Positions 1 to 8,509 are shown, counted from the first letter of the stretch. The stretch: 64,000 nt of DNA from Holophagales bacterium (GCA_016699405.1 CP064972.1:5053501-5117500), one strand, 5' to 3'. Made by a program: numbers and translations. The notes: generated by a model not told the origin, from the letters alone.

Positions 1-1
1 T

Positions 2-1429
2 CTGCGATCGGAAGAGGCGGGTTGCTTCTGCGCGCTCCAACCGCTGCCGCTTGCCTCGGGAGAGGTGGCGGCGGTGCTCGAGACGCGCCTGGCGATCGAC
101 GAGGTCGACCGCTCGGTCGCCGAGTTGCGCCGCCGGCTGCTGCTGCTCGCCGGCGCGCTCGCGGTGGTCGCCGCGCTGGCAAGCGGACTGCTCGCCCGGC
201 GTCTCGCGGCACCGCTCGCCGAGCTCTCGACCGCGGCGCGCCGGATCGGCGGCGGCGATCTCGCGACCCCGGTGGCGATCGCCGGTCCCGGCGAGATCGG
301 CCTGCTCGCCCGGGCGATGGAGGGGATGCGACGACAGCTCGCCCAGCTCTCCGGCCGGCTGGCGAGCCGCGAAGGTGAGGCGCGTGCCGTGCTCGAGGGG
401 ATCTCCGAGGGCGTCTTCACCGTCGATCGCGACCGTCGCGTGCGCTACCTCAACCCCCCGGCGGCCCGCACGCTCGGGCTCGACAGCGACGCGGCGAGCA
501 CCGCGATCGGCCGTTTCTGCGGCGACCTGCTCTACCCCGAGCTGGCGCCGGAGAGCCGCCCCTGCGAGGAGCGCTGCCCGATCCTCCACGCGCGGTTCCG
601 CGGCGCCGCCCAGGCGACCGAGACCCTCGCCCTCGCCGCCGGATCGCGCCGCGCCGTCGTCGCCGCGGCAACGCCGGTCGGCGAGCTCCAGGTCGTCGTG
701 CTGCGCGAGGAGAGCGAGGTCGAGGCCGGCCGGCGCCTGCGCGACGCGCTGCTCGCCAACGTGTCGCACGAGTTCAAGACGCCGCTCGCCGCCCAGCTCG
801 CCTCGCTCGAGATGCTGCGCGACGCGCTGGCGACCGGCGACTCGACCGCCGCCGACACCCTGGTCGAGGCGCTCGGTCGTGGCACGGCGCGGCTGACGCG
901 CCTGGTCGACAACCTGCTCGAGAGCGTCAGCATCGAGGCCGGCCGCGATGCGATCCGGCGACGTCCGGTCGATCTCGAGGAGGTCGTCGAGGAGGCCGTG
1001 CAGCAGGTCACCCCGCTCCTCCACCAGCGCAACCAGGAGCTCGACCTGGCGCTTCCCGCACCGTTGCCACCGGTCGACGGCGACGCGGCGCGGCTCGTCC
1101 AGGTGCTCGTCAACCTGCTCGCCAACGCCAACAAGTTCGCCCCTGAGGGCACGCCGATCGTTCTCGGCGGCGAGGTCGGAGGGGACAGCGTGGCGCTCTT
1201 CGTCGAAGACCGCGGCCCGGGCCTGCGCGGCGCCGATCCCGGCAGCCTTTTTCAGCCGTTCGTCCGCGCCGTCGGCGACGAGTCGGAGACGAGCGGCGTC
1301 GGCCTCGGCCTCTGGGTCGTCCGCTCGATCGTCGAACGCCACGGCGGCACCGTCGAAGCCCGCGACACCGGCGCCGGCTCCCGCTTCACCGTGCGCCTCC
1401 GCCGAGGGGACGCCCCGCCCACGCGCTAA
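2..1429 (+). CDS. Sensor histidine kinase (5' end cut by window)
   Basis: Membrane sensor kinase that should phosphorylate the response regulator starting at 1472. The frame is open to the window edge, so the N-terminus and sensor region are missing. In order: a transmembrane segment (about 120-200), a HAMP linker (to about 340), a PAS domain (about 380-700), HisKA with motif NVSHEFKTPL (phospho-accepting His codon 767-769), and an HATPase with an N box (NLLANANKF) and a GLGL box (GVGLGLWVV). The PAS domain carries a spaced cysteine motif (FCGD...PCEERCPI) seen in some PAS domains of redox or metal sensing; that role is inference. The ligand is unknown. Confidence 0.9.
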   Translation: MRSEEAGCFCALQPLPLASGEVAAVLETRLAIDEVDRSVAELRRRLLLLAGALAVVAALASGLLARRLAAPLAELSTAARRIGGGDLATPVAIAGPGEIGLLARAMEGMRRQLAQLSGRLASREGEARAVLEGISEGVFTVDRDRRVRYLNPPAARTLGLDSDAASTAIGRFCGDLLYPELAPESRPCEERCPILHARFRGAAQATETLALAAGSRRAVVAAATPVGELQVVVLREESEVEAGRRLRDALLANVSHEFKTPLAAQLASLEMLRDALATGDSTAADTLVEALGRGTARLTRLVDNLLESVSIEAGRDAIRRRPVDLEEVVEEAVQQVTPLLHQRNQELDLALPAPLPPVDGDAARLVQVLVNLLANANKFAPEGTPIVLGGEVGGDSVALFVEDRGPGLRGADPGSLFQPFVRAVGDESETSGVGLGLWVVRSIVERHGGTVEARDTGAGSRFTVRLRRGDAPPTR

Positions 1430-1475
1430 CATCGGCCCGATGCACCGCCGACGGGAGAAGAGGACGGGCCGATGA
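1427..1475 (+). promoter_or_regulatory. -10 box plus 11-codon upstream ORF coupled to the response regulator
   Basis: TAACAT at 1427-1432 overlaps the kinase stop and lies 7 nt before an ATG at 1440. That ATG opens a short frame (MHRRREKRTGR) whose TGA at 1473-1475 overlaps the regulator ATG at 1472. The spacing matches other putative leaderless starts in this window. The peptide may drive coupled translation of the regulator or may be chance. Confidence 0.35.
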
Positions 1476-2158
1476 AGATCCTCGTCGTCGACGACGACGT
1501 CGAGCTGCGGACGTTGGTGGCCTTCGCCCTGCGGCAGGCGGGGTATCTGCCGGTCGAGGCGGCGGACGGAGGGACGGCGGTGGCGGCCTTCGAACGAGAG
1601 CGGCCGGATCTCGTGGTGCTCGACGTCAATCTGCCGGGGTTCGACGGGTTCGAGGTGCTGCGGCGAATTCGCGCCGCCGGCTCGACGCCGGTGATGATGC
1701 TGACCGTTCGCGCTGCCGAGGAAGACCAGGTGCGCGGGCTCGACCTGGGCGCCGACGACTACCTCGCCAAGCCGTTCTCGCCGCGCACCCTGCTCGCTCG
1801 CGTCCGCGCGCTGCTGCGGCGCTCGGGGGCCCAGGAGCGACAGGCGCCCCTCGTCCACGGCGAGCTGGCGCTCGATCTCGAGCTCGCGACGCTCTCCCGG
1901 CCGGGCCTCGAGCCGCTCCACCTGACGCCGCTCGAGCTGCGCTTCCTGCAGTTACTCTTCTCGCACGCGGGTGCCCCGGTGCCGACCGAGCGCATCCTCT
2001 TGCACGTGTGGGGCACGCGGGGCAGCGGCGACCGGCAACTGCTCAAGCAGCTCGTCCACCGCCTGCGCCAGAAGCTCGAGGTCGGTCTTGCGGTCGACCC
2101 GGCGGCGCCGCGCTGGGTGCAGACGGTCGCCGGCGGCGGCTATCGACTCGGCGGCTAG
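1472..2158 (+). CDS. OmpR/KdpE-type response regulator
   Basis: DNA-binding response regulator of 228 residues, the usual family length. The receiver domain occupies residues 1-115, with acidic residues DDD at 7-9, phospho-acceptor Asp51 in VVLDVNLPGFDG, and the conserved Lys in LAKPFSP near 103. The C-terminal winged helix (about 130-226) has the OmpR signature LTPLELRFLQLL. It lies 42 nt after the kinase stop and is surely its partner. Its stop codon overlaps that of the convergent yhbY gene in the four bases CTAG (2155-2158). Target genes are unknown. Confidence 0.92.
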   Translation: MKILVVDDDVELRTLVAFALRQAGYLPVEAADGGTAVAAFERERPDLVVLDVNLPGFDGFEVLRRIRAAGSTPVMMLTVRAAEEDQVRGLDLGADDYLAKPFSPRTLLARVRALLRRSGAQERQAPLVHGELALDLELATLSRPGLEPLHLTPLELRFLQLLFSHAGAPVPTERILLHVWGTRGSGDRQLLKQLVHRLRQKLEVGLAVDPAAPRWVQTVAGGGYRLGG

Positions 2159-2460
2159 CCGAGGTCGATCTGCCGCTTCTCCTCCTCGGCGTGGGGCCGA
2201 TAGAGGATGGCGATGTGGCCGACGAGTCCGGCGCAGGCGCAGCCGAGACGCGACTCGATCTCGGCGGCGAGCTCCTTCTTCTCTTCGCGGGCGACGACGA
2301 AGCGGGCCTTGATCAGCTCGCGCAGCGCGAGCGCCTGGTCGATCTCGCCGAGCACCGCGTCGGTGAGTCCCTGCTTGCCGATCATCACGGTCGGGTCGAG
2401 GTCGTGGGCGAGGCCGCGCAGTCGCTTGCGCTGCGCGCTCGAAAGGACGAGAGGGGGCAT
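2155..2460 (-). CDS. yhbY: YhbY/CRS1-YhbY (CRM) family RNA-binding protein
   Basis: Small RNA-binding protein of 101 residues, associated in the family with pre-50S ribosome assembly. The sequence starts MPPLVLSSAQRKRLRGLAH and contains the family GxxG-type loop (IGKQGLT, about 27-33), a KARF strand, and LVGHIAILYRP near the C-terminus. A longer open frame exists upstream, but the ATG at 2460 gives the normal family length and N-terminus. It lies 20 nt downstream of the B3/B4 protein gene and is probably co-transcribed with it. Confidence 0.88.
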   Translation of the reverse strand: MPPLVLSSAQRKRLRGLAHDLDPTVMIGKQGLTDAVLGEIDQALALRELIKARFVVAREEKKELAAEIESRLGCACAGLVGHIAILYRPHAEEEKRQIDLG

Positions 2461-2480
2461 GGGAGCTCCGATCCGGCCGT

Positions 2481-3110
2481 TCAGGCCGTGCGGTATGCCG
2501 CCGGTGCGGCGGCGAGCAGGGTGTCGAGGGTCTCCGACGCCTTGGCGGCGGAGACCTCTCCCGCCGGCAGGTAGACGACGAGCAGCGCCTCGGCCGTCTC
2601 GGCACGCACCTTCACCCGGTGGCTGTCGGTGATCGGGGTACCGAACGGTCCGTCGCGGTCGGCGAGCAGCGGCTTGCCCGCCAGATCGAGCGGCCCGCGC
2701 ATCGAGTCGAGGAGCTCGCCGGCGCACCCGGCGCGCACGGTCACCGGCGGACGGAGCGCCGCCGCGTCGAGCACGCAGCACGGCAGCCGCAACGCCACCG
2801 AGAGGCAGTTGTTGAGATCGACGAGCGGGTCGATCGCCGGCAACTCCCCGGCGGGCAGCAGCCGTCGCAGAAGCGCCTCGGAGGACGGGCGATAGCGCGT
2901 CGGGTCGCACCCGGCAGCGCGGAAGAGGCGGCGCATCGCCGCCACCGTCGGGTGAGCGGCAAGCTGCTCGAGGCGCAATGCGGCTCGCGCCTCCTCGGCA
3001 ACGCGGTGTCGCAGGGCGGCGAGCTCCTCGACGCCTTCCGGCCGCGGCGCGAGGCCAGCCCAGAAGAGCTCCCAACCGGGCAGCTCGAGTCGCGTCGCGG
3101 GGAGTTCCAT
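2481..3110 (-). CDS. B3/B4 tRNA-binding (PheT-editing-like) domain protein
   Basis: Free-standing protein of about 209 residues resembling the B3/B4 domain of phenylalanyl-tRNA synthetase beta subunit. The family is thought to take part in tRNA editing or binding. The diagnostic stretch is IDPLVDLNNCLSVALRLP, followed by GTPITDSHRVKVR and a C-terminal helix. I start at ATG 3110 (MELPATRLELPGWEL). The frame runs further upstream to 3191, but that would overlap the previous gene stop and adds Arg/Pro-rich sequence of shadow type. Substrate specificity cannot be read from the sequence. Confidence 0.8.
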   Translation of the reverse strand: MELPATRLELPGWELFWAGLAPRPEGVEELAALRHRVAEEARAALRLEQLAAHPTVAAMRRLFRAAGCDPTRYRPSSEALLRRLLPAGELPAIDPLVDLNNCLSVALRLPCCVLDAAALRPPVTVRAGCAGELLDSMRGPLDLAGKPLLADRDGPFGTPITDSHRVKVRAETAEALLVVYLPAGEVSAAKASETLDTLLAAAPAAYRTA

Positions 3111-3187
3111 CACCCGCCGGATCCTCTCACACGCTCCGTGCGGGTGCGGTCGGCGCGGCCGAGGCGCCGGCGCCCCGACCGCAGGTT

Positions 3188-4594
3188 TCACGGATTCAGC
3201 CAGCCGGCGAGCGATCCCGCTTCGAAGTCGCGCCAGACGATGAGATCGGAGGTCAGCCGCGCGAAGAGCAGCCCGTTCTGCGACTCGGCCGTCGAGAAGC
3301 CGTACACCATCGCCCGGCCACCCTGGAGGGTGACGTCGATGGCGCCGTCCTGCGGCGGATCGAGGCGCGCGAGGTCGATCAGGGTCTCGCCGCCGGTGCC
3401 GAACGTCGGATCGAGCGAACCGTCGGCGAGATGACGCTCGACGAGCACCACCCCGACGAGATCGGGCGCCGGACGCAGCGGTCGTTGCGCGGTCCCCCGC
3501 TGACCCGCGACGACGATCCTGCCGTCGCTCTGCAGGGCGAGGCCGGCGAGCAGATCGCCCTCCGGTCGCATCAGGAAGCCGGTGCCCGGCAGGGGCGGGG
3601 GCGCCCCGAACGAGGTCTCGGGTGTTCCGTCCGCGCGCAGCTTGCCGAGCACCATCCGGCCGAAGCCGTCGCCGTCCGTCCGGGCGCCGAGCAGCACCAT
3701 CTCACCTTGCTCGCCGATCACCAGGCGGCGGATCTCGTCGCGCACCCACGAACCGCTCGCCCCCAGGGTCAGGGTCAGCTGACCGTCGCCGTCCCAACTC
3801 GGGTCGGGGTCCCCCGACGGCAGGACTCGCGCGATCCAGGCGAGCTCCTGGGAGCGCCCAAAGACGAGCAGCCTCCCCTGGGGATCGGCGACCACCCCGA
3901 GCGCCTCGGCGTCGGCGAAGGCCACAGCGGCTTGGCCGTTCGGCCACAGACGTTCCGTCGGCACCTCGCCGAACGAGGCGCCGAACCGCCGCAGCACCGC
4001 CCAGCGCACCCCGGGGCCGGTCTCGTTCGATGCGGTGACGGCACGAGTCTCGGGGCCACTGCCGGTCTCCTCGACGACGACCTCGATTCCAGCCGGCTCC
4101 TGCGCCGTGGCGCCGTTCATCACCGGCACCACGTCGTCGTTGTAGGAACCGCCGTGGATCATCACGCCCAACCGGCTCGGCTGGCCGAGGCGTTGGATGC
4201 TGAAGAGCGTCCACCAGGTCCCGGTTCCCGGGCTCTCCGCCGACGCCGCCGCGTCGAGCGCCACCGGAGGCGGCGGCGGGTTCGGCACCGCCGGATCGAA
4301 GCGGATGTCCACTCCGGTGGCCGGGGCGTCGTCGCAGGTGATCCGGTGCAGCGTCGGTTTGCCGTCGAGATCCGTCCTCGCCGCCAGCGTGTAGGCCAGA
4401 TCGCCCCGCGCCACCGCCAGGGTGCGCGGCGTCGGTCCGGCGAGACCGGTGAGCTCGCGGACGGCCACGCCGTTGCCGTCGAATCGGGGGTCGAGCTGCC
4501 CGTCACTCGCCGCGAGTGGACCCGGGAGGGCCGAGAGCGATGGGATCGCCGCCGTCCAAAGCAGAAGCCGCAGAATGCGCCAAGGTCGAGACAT
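3188..4594 (-). CDS. Secreted delta-60 repeat (DUF5122) beta-propeller-like protein
   Basis: Exported protein of 468 residues with an N-terminal signal peptide (WRILRLLLWTAAIPSLSALP, cleavage near 28-30). Delta-60 type repeats are visible: DGQLDPRFDGNGV at about 30, DGDGQLTLTL mid-protein, SDGRIVVAGQ, and DGSLDPTFGTGGETLIDLA near the C-terminus. These repeats usually build propeller-like surface or secreted proteins of unknown function. An SD-like GGAGAG precedes ATG 4594. No enzymatic motif is seen. Confidence 0.75.
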   Translation of the reverse strand: MSRPWRILRLLLWTAAIPSLSALPGPLAASDGQLDPRFDGNGVAVRELTGLAGPTPRTLAVARGDLAYTLAARTDLDGKPTLHRITCDDAPATGVDIRFDPAVPNPPPPPVALDAAASAESPGTGTWWTLFSIQRLGQPSRLGVMIHGGSYNDDVVPVMNGATAQEPAGIEVVVEETGSGPETRAVTASNETGPGVRWAVLRRFGASFGEVPTERLWPNGQAAVAFADAEALGVVADPQGRLLVFGRSQELAWIARVLPSGDPDPSWDGDGQLTLTLGASGSWVRDEIRRLVIGEQGEMVLLGARTDGDGFGRMVLGKLRADGTPETSFGAPPPLPGTGFLMRPEGDLLAGLALQSDGRIVVAGQRGTAQRPLRPAPDLVGVVLVERHLADGSLDPTFGTGGETLIDLARLDPPQDGAIDVTLQGGRAMVYGFSTAESQNGLLFARLTSDLIVWRDFEAGSLAGWLNP

Positions 4595-4684
4595 GGGGGT
4601 TCTCTCCTACCCCCACTCCCGTCGTCGTGCCCCGGAAGGGGCCATCGGGGGGCCGCTTCCGGTCCAGCGCCTGGCGGCCGCCGT

Positions 4685-5155
4685 TCAACCCGGCGTGGGC
4701 TCGTCCTGCCCGAAGAGCGAGGCGACGACGGCACGCCGGTGCGCGAAGATCCGCTCGATCTCGCGGCGCACCAGCGGATGGACGAGCCGCCCCAGGGGGC
4801 CGAACGGCAGGCGGTAGCGCACCTCGTCCTCCATCAGCGTCCGTCCACCCGGCAGGTCAGTGAAGGTGTGGCGGTGAATCCACTGGGCATAGGGACCGCG
4901 CCGCTGGACGTCGACGAAGACATGGGGGGGATCCCAGTGGGTGATCTCGGTCCGCCAGGCCAGCGGGACGAGAGCGAGGCGGATCCGATAGTCGATGATC
5001 GTCCCGGCGGCCATCTCGATCGGCAACGGCGTGAGGATGCGAAAACCGAGCTCGGGCGGGGTGATTCGTCCGAGGTTGGCCGCATCGGCGAAGAAGGGGA
5101 AGACCCGCTCGCGCGAGCGGGCGAGAACCTGTCGGGCCTGAAAGCGAAACTCCAT
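4685..5155 (-). CDS. SRPBCC / polyketide cyclase-like protein
   Basis: Protein of 156 residues with the START/SRPBCC helix-grip fold pattern: MEFRFQARQVLARSRERVFPFF at the N-terminus, a central WDPPHVFVDVQRRGPYAQW, and the typical HTFTDLPGGRTLMEDEVRY strand pair followed by a long C-terminal helix. Such proteins bind small hydrophobic ligands; CDP-paratose epimerase-associated relatives look similar. ATG 5155 is chosen over an upstream start because GGAGG sits 8 nt before it. It is divergent from the chorismatase gene. Ligand unknown. Confidence 0.8.
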   Translation of the reverse strand: MEFRFQARQVLARSRERVFPFFADAANLGRITPPELGFRILTPLPIEMAAGTIIDYRIRLALVPLAWRTEITHWDPPHVFVDVQRRGPYAQWIHRHTFTDLPGGRTLMEDEVRYRLPFGPLGRLVHPLVRREIERIFAHRRAVVASLFGQDEPTPG

Positions 5156-5263
5156 CGGGCAACCTCCGCCCACTCAACGCCGAACCGACGAATCCGGATG
5201 ACCTCACCAGCCCCACTGCCGCGGCGCGGCGCAAAGACGAGCAATTCAGTAGAGAATAGTCGG

Positions 5264-6286
5264 GTGAGCACCCCGACCGCGTCGCCGCCCCAGGCCGCCA
5301 CCGCCACCATCTGGGTCGGGCCACAGAGCGAAGCCGTCGCGGCTCTGCCGTCGGGGGTGACGCCGTTCCTGGCCATCCGCTACGGCGGCGGGGACCTGGC
5401 GCTGCCCTGCCCGGTCCTCGACATCCCGAATGCCGTCCTCTCCGGCGAACCCTGGCTGGAGCTCTGGTGCGCGGAAGGGCCGGTGGAAACGTGCCGGCGC
5501 GGACGCTTCGAGATCGCCCAGGCCGGAGACCTGCTCATCGCCGGCGGTCACTGGCCACTCGACGGCGACCTGCGCGCCGAGACACACGCCCTTTACCGCG
5601 AGCTCCTCGGGCTCGCCGCCGAGCAGGGTCGACCTGGCCTGCTGCGACTCTGGAACTACCTGCCAGGGATCAACGACGACCAGGCGGGTCTCGAACGCTA
5701 CCGACTCTTCAACGCCGGGCGCGCCGCCGCCTTCGTCGAGCGCTTCGCCGGCCAGGCGGAGGGCCGCTTCTGCGCGTCGTCGGCCGTCGGCGCTCCCGGC
5801 CGGGATCTGGTGACGCTTCTGCTCTGTGGCCGCGACGAGGGACACCACCTGGAGAATCCGCGACAGCTCCCGGCCTGGCGATATCCCTCGACCTACGGTC
5901 CGGTGAGCCCGAGCTTCGCTCGCGCCACGGTCGCGCCGTCCTCCTCCTCCAACTTGGCCGGCGCCGTGCTGGTCTCCGGCACGGCGAGCATCGTCGGCCA
6001 CGAGAGCCGTCATCACGACGATCTGCTCGCCCAGCTCGACGAGACGCTGGCCAACCTGAGCGCGATCCTCGAACGGGCGAACGCCGAGCGCCGGCGCGCT
6101 CCGCGCCCGGGAGGACGTCTGGCCGATCTCGACTTCGTCAAGGTCTACCTGCGCCACGCCGGCGACCTCGAGCCGGTTCGCCGCCGCCTTGCCGCCCGGC
6201 TGCGCCCGGAGGTCCCGGTGCTCTGGCTGCAGGCCGAAATCTGCCGCGCCGAGCTGCTGCTGGAGATCGAGGGCGTGGCGTTCTGA
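5264..6286 (+). CDS. Chorismatase-like protein (FkbO/Hyg5/XanB2 family)
   Basis: About 340 residues. FkbO/Hyg5/XanB2 enzymes hydrolyse or rearrange chorismate to dihydroxy- or hydroxybenzoates. Family hallmarks visible: LLRLWNYLPGIN, then GLERYRLFNAGRAAAF, then ASSAVGAPG, a central RNA/PAT-like stretch (SPSFARATV), and VSGTASIVGHESRHHDDL towards the C-terminus, ending with a catalytic-type EICRAELLLEIEG. GTG 5264 is chosen because it leaves about 108 bp for a divergent promoter; ATG 5198 is also possible and the frame is open far upstream, so the start is uncertain. No aryl-polyene or polyketide genes lie nearby, so the product's use is unknown. Confidence 0.78.
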   Translation: MSTPTASPPQAATATIWVGPQSEAVAALPSGVTPFLAIRYGGGDLALPCPVLDIPNAVLSGEPWLELWCAEGPVETCRRGRFEIAQAGDLLIAGGHWPLDGDLRAETHALYRELLGLAAEQGRPGLLRLWNYLPGINDDQAGLERYRLFNAGRAAAFVERFAGQAEGRFCASSAVGAPGRDLVTLLLCGRDEGHHLENPRQLPAWRYPSTYGPVSPSFARATVAPSSSSNLAGAVLVSGTASIVGHESRHHDDLLAQLDETLANLSAILERANAERRRAPRPGGRLADLDFVKVYLRHAGDLEPVRRRLAARLRPEVPVLWLQAEICRAELLLEIEGVAF

Positions 6287-6378
6287 GACCCTGCCGGGCA
6301 ACCCTGGCCGCCGGACAACGTATCGAAAGACGTCCACCGACAGGTTCCGGCCCGTGCGGCCGGCCGAGGAGAACGTTC

Positions 6379-6867
6379 ATGCGGAGAGTCTCGACGTCCA
6401 CGCTGCTTGCCACTCTGTTTGCCGCCCTGCCGCTCGCGGCGGCACAGCCGGCCCCGGCCCCGGCGACGCCTCCGGCTCCGGCGATCGCCGAGCTCGAGAC
6501 GTCGCTGCGCGAGACCGAGCGCGCCTTCGCCGCGACGATGGCCAAGCGCGACTTGGCGGGCTTCGCCTCGTTTCTCGCCGAGGACACGGTCTTCGTCGGT
6601 GGCACGGTGCGCCGCGGCAAGGCAGCGGTCGTCGAAGGCTGGAGCCGCTTCTTCGAGGGCAAGGAGGCGCCGTTTTCCTGGGAGCCGGCAACCGCCGTCG
6701 TCGGCGCGTCGGGGACGCTCGGCCTGACCAGCGGCCCGGTCTACGACCCGGACGGTACGCGCTCCGGCACCTTCACCTCGACCTGGCGTCGCGAGAAGGA
6801 CGGGAGCTGGAAGATCGTGCTCGACACCGGCTGTCCGCCGTGTGACTGCGGCGCCAAGGAAAAATAG
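6379..6867 (+). CDS. Secreted NTF2-like (DUF4440/SnoaL-type) protein
   Basis: Small protein of 162 residues with a signal peptide (STLLATLFAALPLAAAQ, cleavage near 23) and a Pro/Ala linker. An NTF2-like fold follows: a long helix (ELETSLRETERAFAATM), LAGFASFLAEDTVFVG, and TSTWRREKDGSWKIVLD at the end. Members of this fold are often ligand-binding or of unknown function. The C-terminus has a CPPCDC cluster that could bind metal or form disulphides. GAGGAGA lies upstream of ATG 6379. Confidence 0.75.
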   Translation: MRRVSTSTLLATLFAALPLAAAQPAPAPATPPAPAIAELETSLRETERAFAATMAKRDLAGFASFLAEDTVFVGGTVRRGKAAVVEGWSRFFEGKEAPFSWEPATAVVGASGTLGLTSGPVYDPDGTRSGTFTSTWRREKDGSWKIVLDTGCPPCDCGAKEK

Positions 6868-6914
6868 CGCTCGCTCTTCGGACCCTGGCGATCTCGCGGT
6901 CCGGACACTTCGCC

Positions 6915-7706
6915 TCAGCGTGCCGGATCGGCCGAGGGCTCGTCCGTGGCGAGCAGACCGAGGCCAGCCACGCGAGCGCGCAACGCCGCGAGAAAGCTCT
7001 CGCCAGGATCGACCTTGATCGTCCGGTAGGCAGGATCGCGCTCCTCCCAGAGCGGCGAGCGCTCCCAGCGCGTGGATTCGAAGTGCCCGACGAGGTAGCG
7101 GATCGCCGGGTACTTGTGCGCGAGATGGTTGACCAGCGCCGCGTCGGCGCGCAGTTGCGCCGCGGTCAGCGGCGCGTCCGGGCCGCCGACGTTCTCGATG
7201 CCGACCGCCACGCGATTGAGCCCGATGCAGTGGCGGGCGATGACCGTCTCGGGAAGCAACTGGTCGATCGTTCCGTCGCGGTCGACGAGGAAGTGCGCCG
7301 AAACGTTCAGGTTGCCGGCTTGGACGATGTCGGCTCGGGAGCCCGGCAGGGTCGCCGGCGCGAACGCCTGCCAGGAGCGGTGGCGCGTCGGAATCGCCGT
7401 CCAGTGCACGACGATCATCCGCGGCGAGTACAAGACCGACGACGGGCTCGCCGCGGCCTGCGGGTCGCAGCGCCTGCGGACGTAGTCGATCGTCGCCGCC
7501 ACGCGATCGTCGCCGAACGGCAGCGGTCGGATCCTGACGCGCGTCCCGTCGTCGAGCCGCGGCGACCAGGCGGTAGGCGGCACCGCCGGTCCGGCCCAGG
7601 GCCGGTGCGGCACGCCGGCGCACCCGATGGCGAAGAGGATCAGCGCCAGGCCCGCTCCGCGAGCGAGACCGAGGAATCGACGACGATCGACAGCGGTGCG
7701 GTTCAT
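6915..7706 (-). CDS. N-acetylmuramoyl-L-alanine amidase (Amidase_2), exported
   Basis: Peptidoglycan amidase-like protein of 263 residues. The N-terminus has twin arginines (DRRRFLGLA) followed by a hydrophobic stretch ending in a lipobox-like AIGC, so it may be a Tat-exported lipoprotein. The Amidase_2 domain shows the zinc ligands: the first His in MIVVHWTA, one in ARHCIGLNRVAVGIEN, and one in YLVGHFE. Start ATG 7706 follows GGAGAGG by 5 nt; the open frame continues upstream to 7829, but without an SD. Its role in wall turnover is inferred from the family. Confidence 0.83.
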   Translation of the reverse strand: MNRTAVDRRRFLGLARGAGLALILFAIGCAGVPHRPWAGPAVPPTAWSPRLDDGTRVRIRPLPFGDDRVAATIDYVRRRCDPQAAASPSSVLYSPRMIVVHWTAIPTRHRSWQAFAPATLPGSRADIVQAGNLNVSAHFLVDRDGTIDQLLPETVIARHCIGLNRVAVGIENVGGPDAPLTAAQLRADAALVNHLAHKYPAIRYLVGHFESTRWERSPLWEERDPAYRTIKVDPGESFLAALRARVAGLGLLATDEPSADPAR

Positions 7707-8027
7707 GAGCCTCTCCTCGACCTCGCGCGACTCGAGTCGGCGCCGCTCGAGCCGCCCGATGATTCGCCGATCGCGAGCGATCGTCAACCGGAGGACAGGG
7801 ACCTCCAAGAGCCAGCGGACGCGGCCCAACGCGTTCGCCGACCGCTTCCCCGGGATCGAGCGCCTCGAGCGAGCGCCGAAGAAATCGAAGTGCTGCTCGG
7901 CGAGTGCCTCCCCTTCACCCGCTCGCTCGACTCGCTCGGAGACGCCAGGCGTCGCTTGGCGCGCTTCCGAGCTGCGCGAGCTGAGCCTCGAGCAGATCTC
8001 TTGGGTCGTTCACGCCTGGCGGCACGG
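7707..8027. other. Gene-free stretch, possibly a decayed toxin gene
   Basis: The 321 bp between the amidase and the vapB-like gene contain no convincing open gene. Minus-strand frames read through with short fragments such as VRWLLEVPVLRLTIARDRR that loosely recall the middle of a PIN toxin, but no DxN motif or acidic triad can be built. The expected vapC position is therefore empty or decayed. Confidence 0.3.
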
Positions 8028-8273
8028 TCACTCTGCGGGCTCGCCTTCACGCAGGCGGTCGACCAGCTCGTTCGACACCACGCCCCCTCGATGCGGAAGA
8101 GGCTGGAACCCGCAGAAGCTCTCCGCTGCGTCGAGATCAGTCGGCAGGGCCCCCAAGGTGAGCACCTGTCGAGCGAGCTCGGAAAGGACCGCCCCGGCGG
8201 TCCGACCTTCGCGCCGCGCCCGCTCTCTGACCGCCAACAGGACGTCCTCATCGAGATCGATCGAGGTGCGCAT
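8028..8273 (-). CDS. Ribbon-helix-helix (VapB-type) antitoxin, apparently orphan
   Basis: 81-residue protein whose N-terminus MRTSIDLDEDVLLAVRERA is a ribbon-helix-helix DNA-binding motif. GRTAGAVLSELARQ follows as the second helix, and then an acidic/Pro tail of the type that wraps a PIN toxin. The family represses its own operon and neutralises VapC. No intact toxin gene follows (7707-8027), so it may be an orphan or control another locus. An alternative ATG at 8288 would add five residues. Confidence 0.7.
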   Translation of the reverse strand: MRTSIDLDEDVLLAVRERARREGRTAGAVLSELARQVLTLGALPTDLDAAESFCGFQPLPHRGGVVSNELVDRLREGEPAE

Positions 8274-8418
8274 CGGCCCCCTCCCCATTCGGGCATTCTC
8301 CGCGACCTGCCCAATCGGCGCTCGTGCCCTGGACCTCCGCAACAGCCGCCCCTCGCGCCTCGGCCGCTGGCCGGGAATAGTCGGCTCGACCATCAGGTTC
8401 TTCCATGATGGGACAAGT

Positions 8419-8447
8419 TTGACATGAAATGACATGAAACCTAACAT
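8419..8447 (+). promoter_or_regulatory. Promoter with tandem direct repeats for the XRE-ImmA/PIN/R-M operon
   Basis: TTGACA at 8419-8424, a 17-nt spacer and TAACAT at 8442-8447 form a good sigma-70 promoter in a locally AT-rich patch. Two adjacent 10-bp direct repeats, GACATGAAAT (8421-8430) and GACATGAAAC (8431-8440), overlap the -35 box and spacer. This is where an autoregulatory XRE protein would bind. The downstream gene starts at 8510 after AGGAGG. Confidence 0.65.
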
Positions 8448-8509
8448 ACAGGGCCACTCGGAACGCGAACCGAATCCAAGGGACTTCGCCAACTCCGCAG
8501 GAGGTCGTC

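Noticed and set aside
2978..5263. Long plus-strand open frame upstream of the chorismatase
   Set aside because: Arg/Pro/Gly-rich sequence antisense to well-supported minus-strand genes; only the part from 5198-5264 onward has recognisable protein.
8028..8492. Longer 154-residue version of the VapB-like protein
   Set aside because: The added N-terminal part crosses the promoter of the divergent operon and has no family similarity; the RHH motif begins at ATG 8273.
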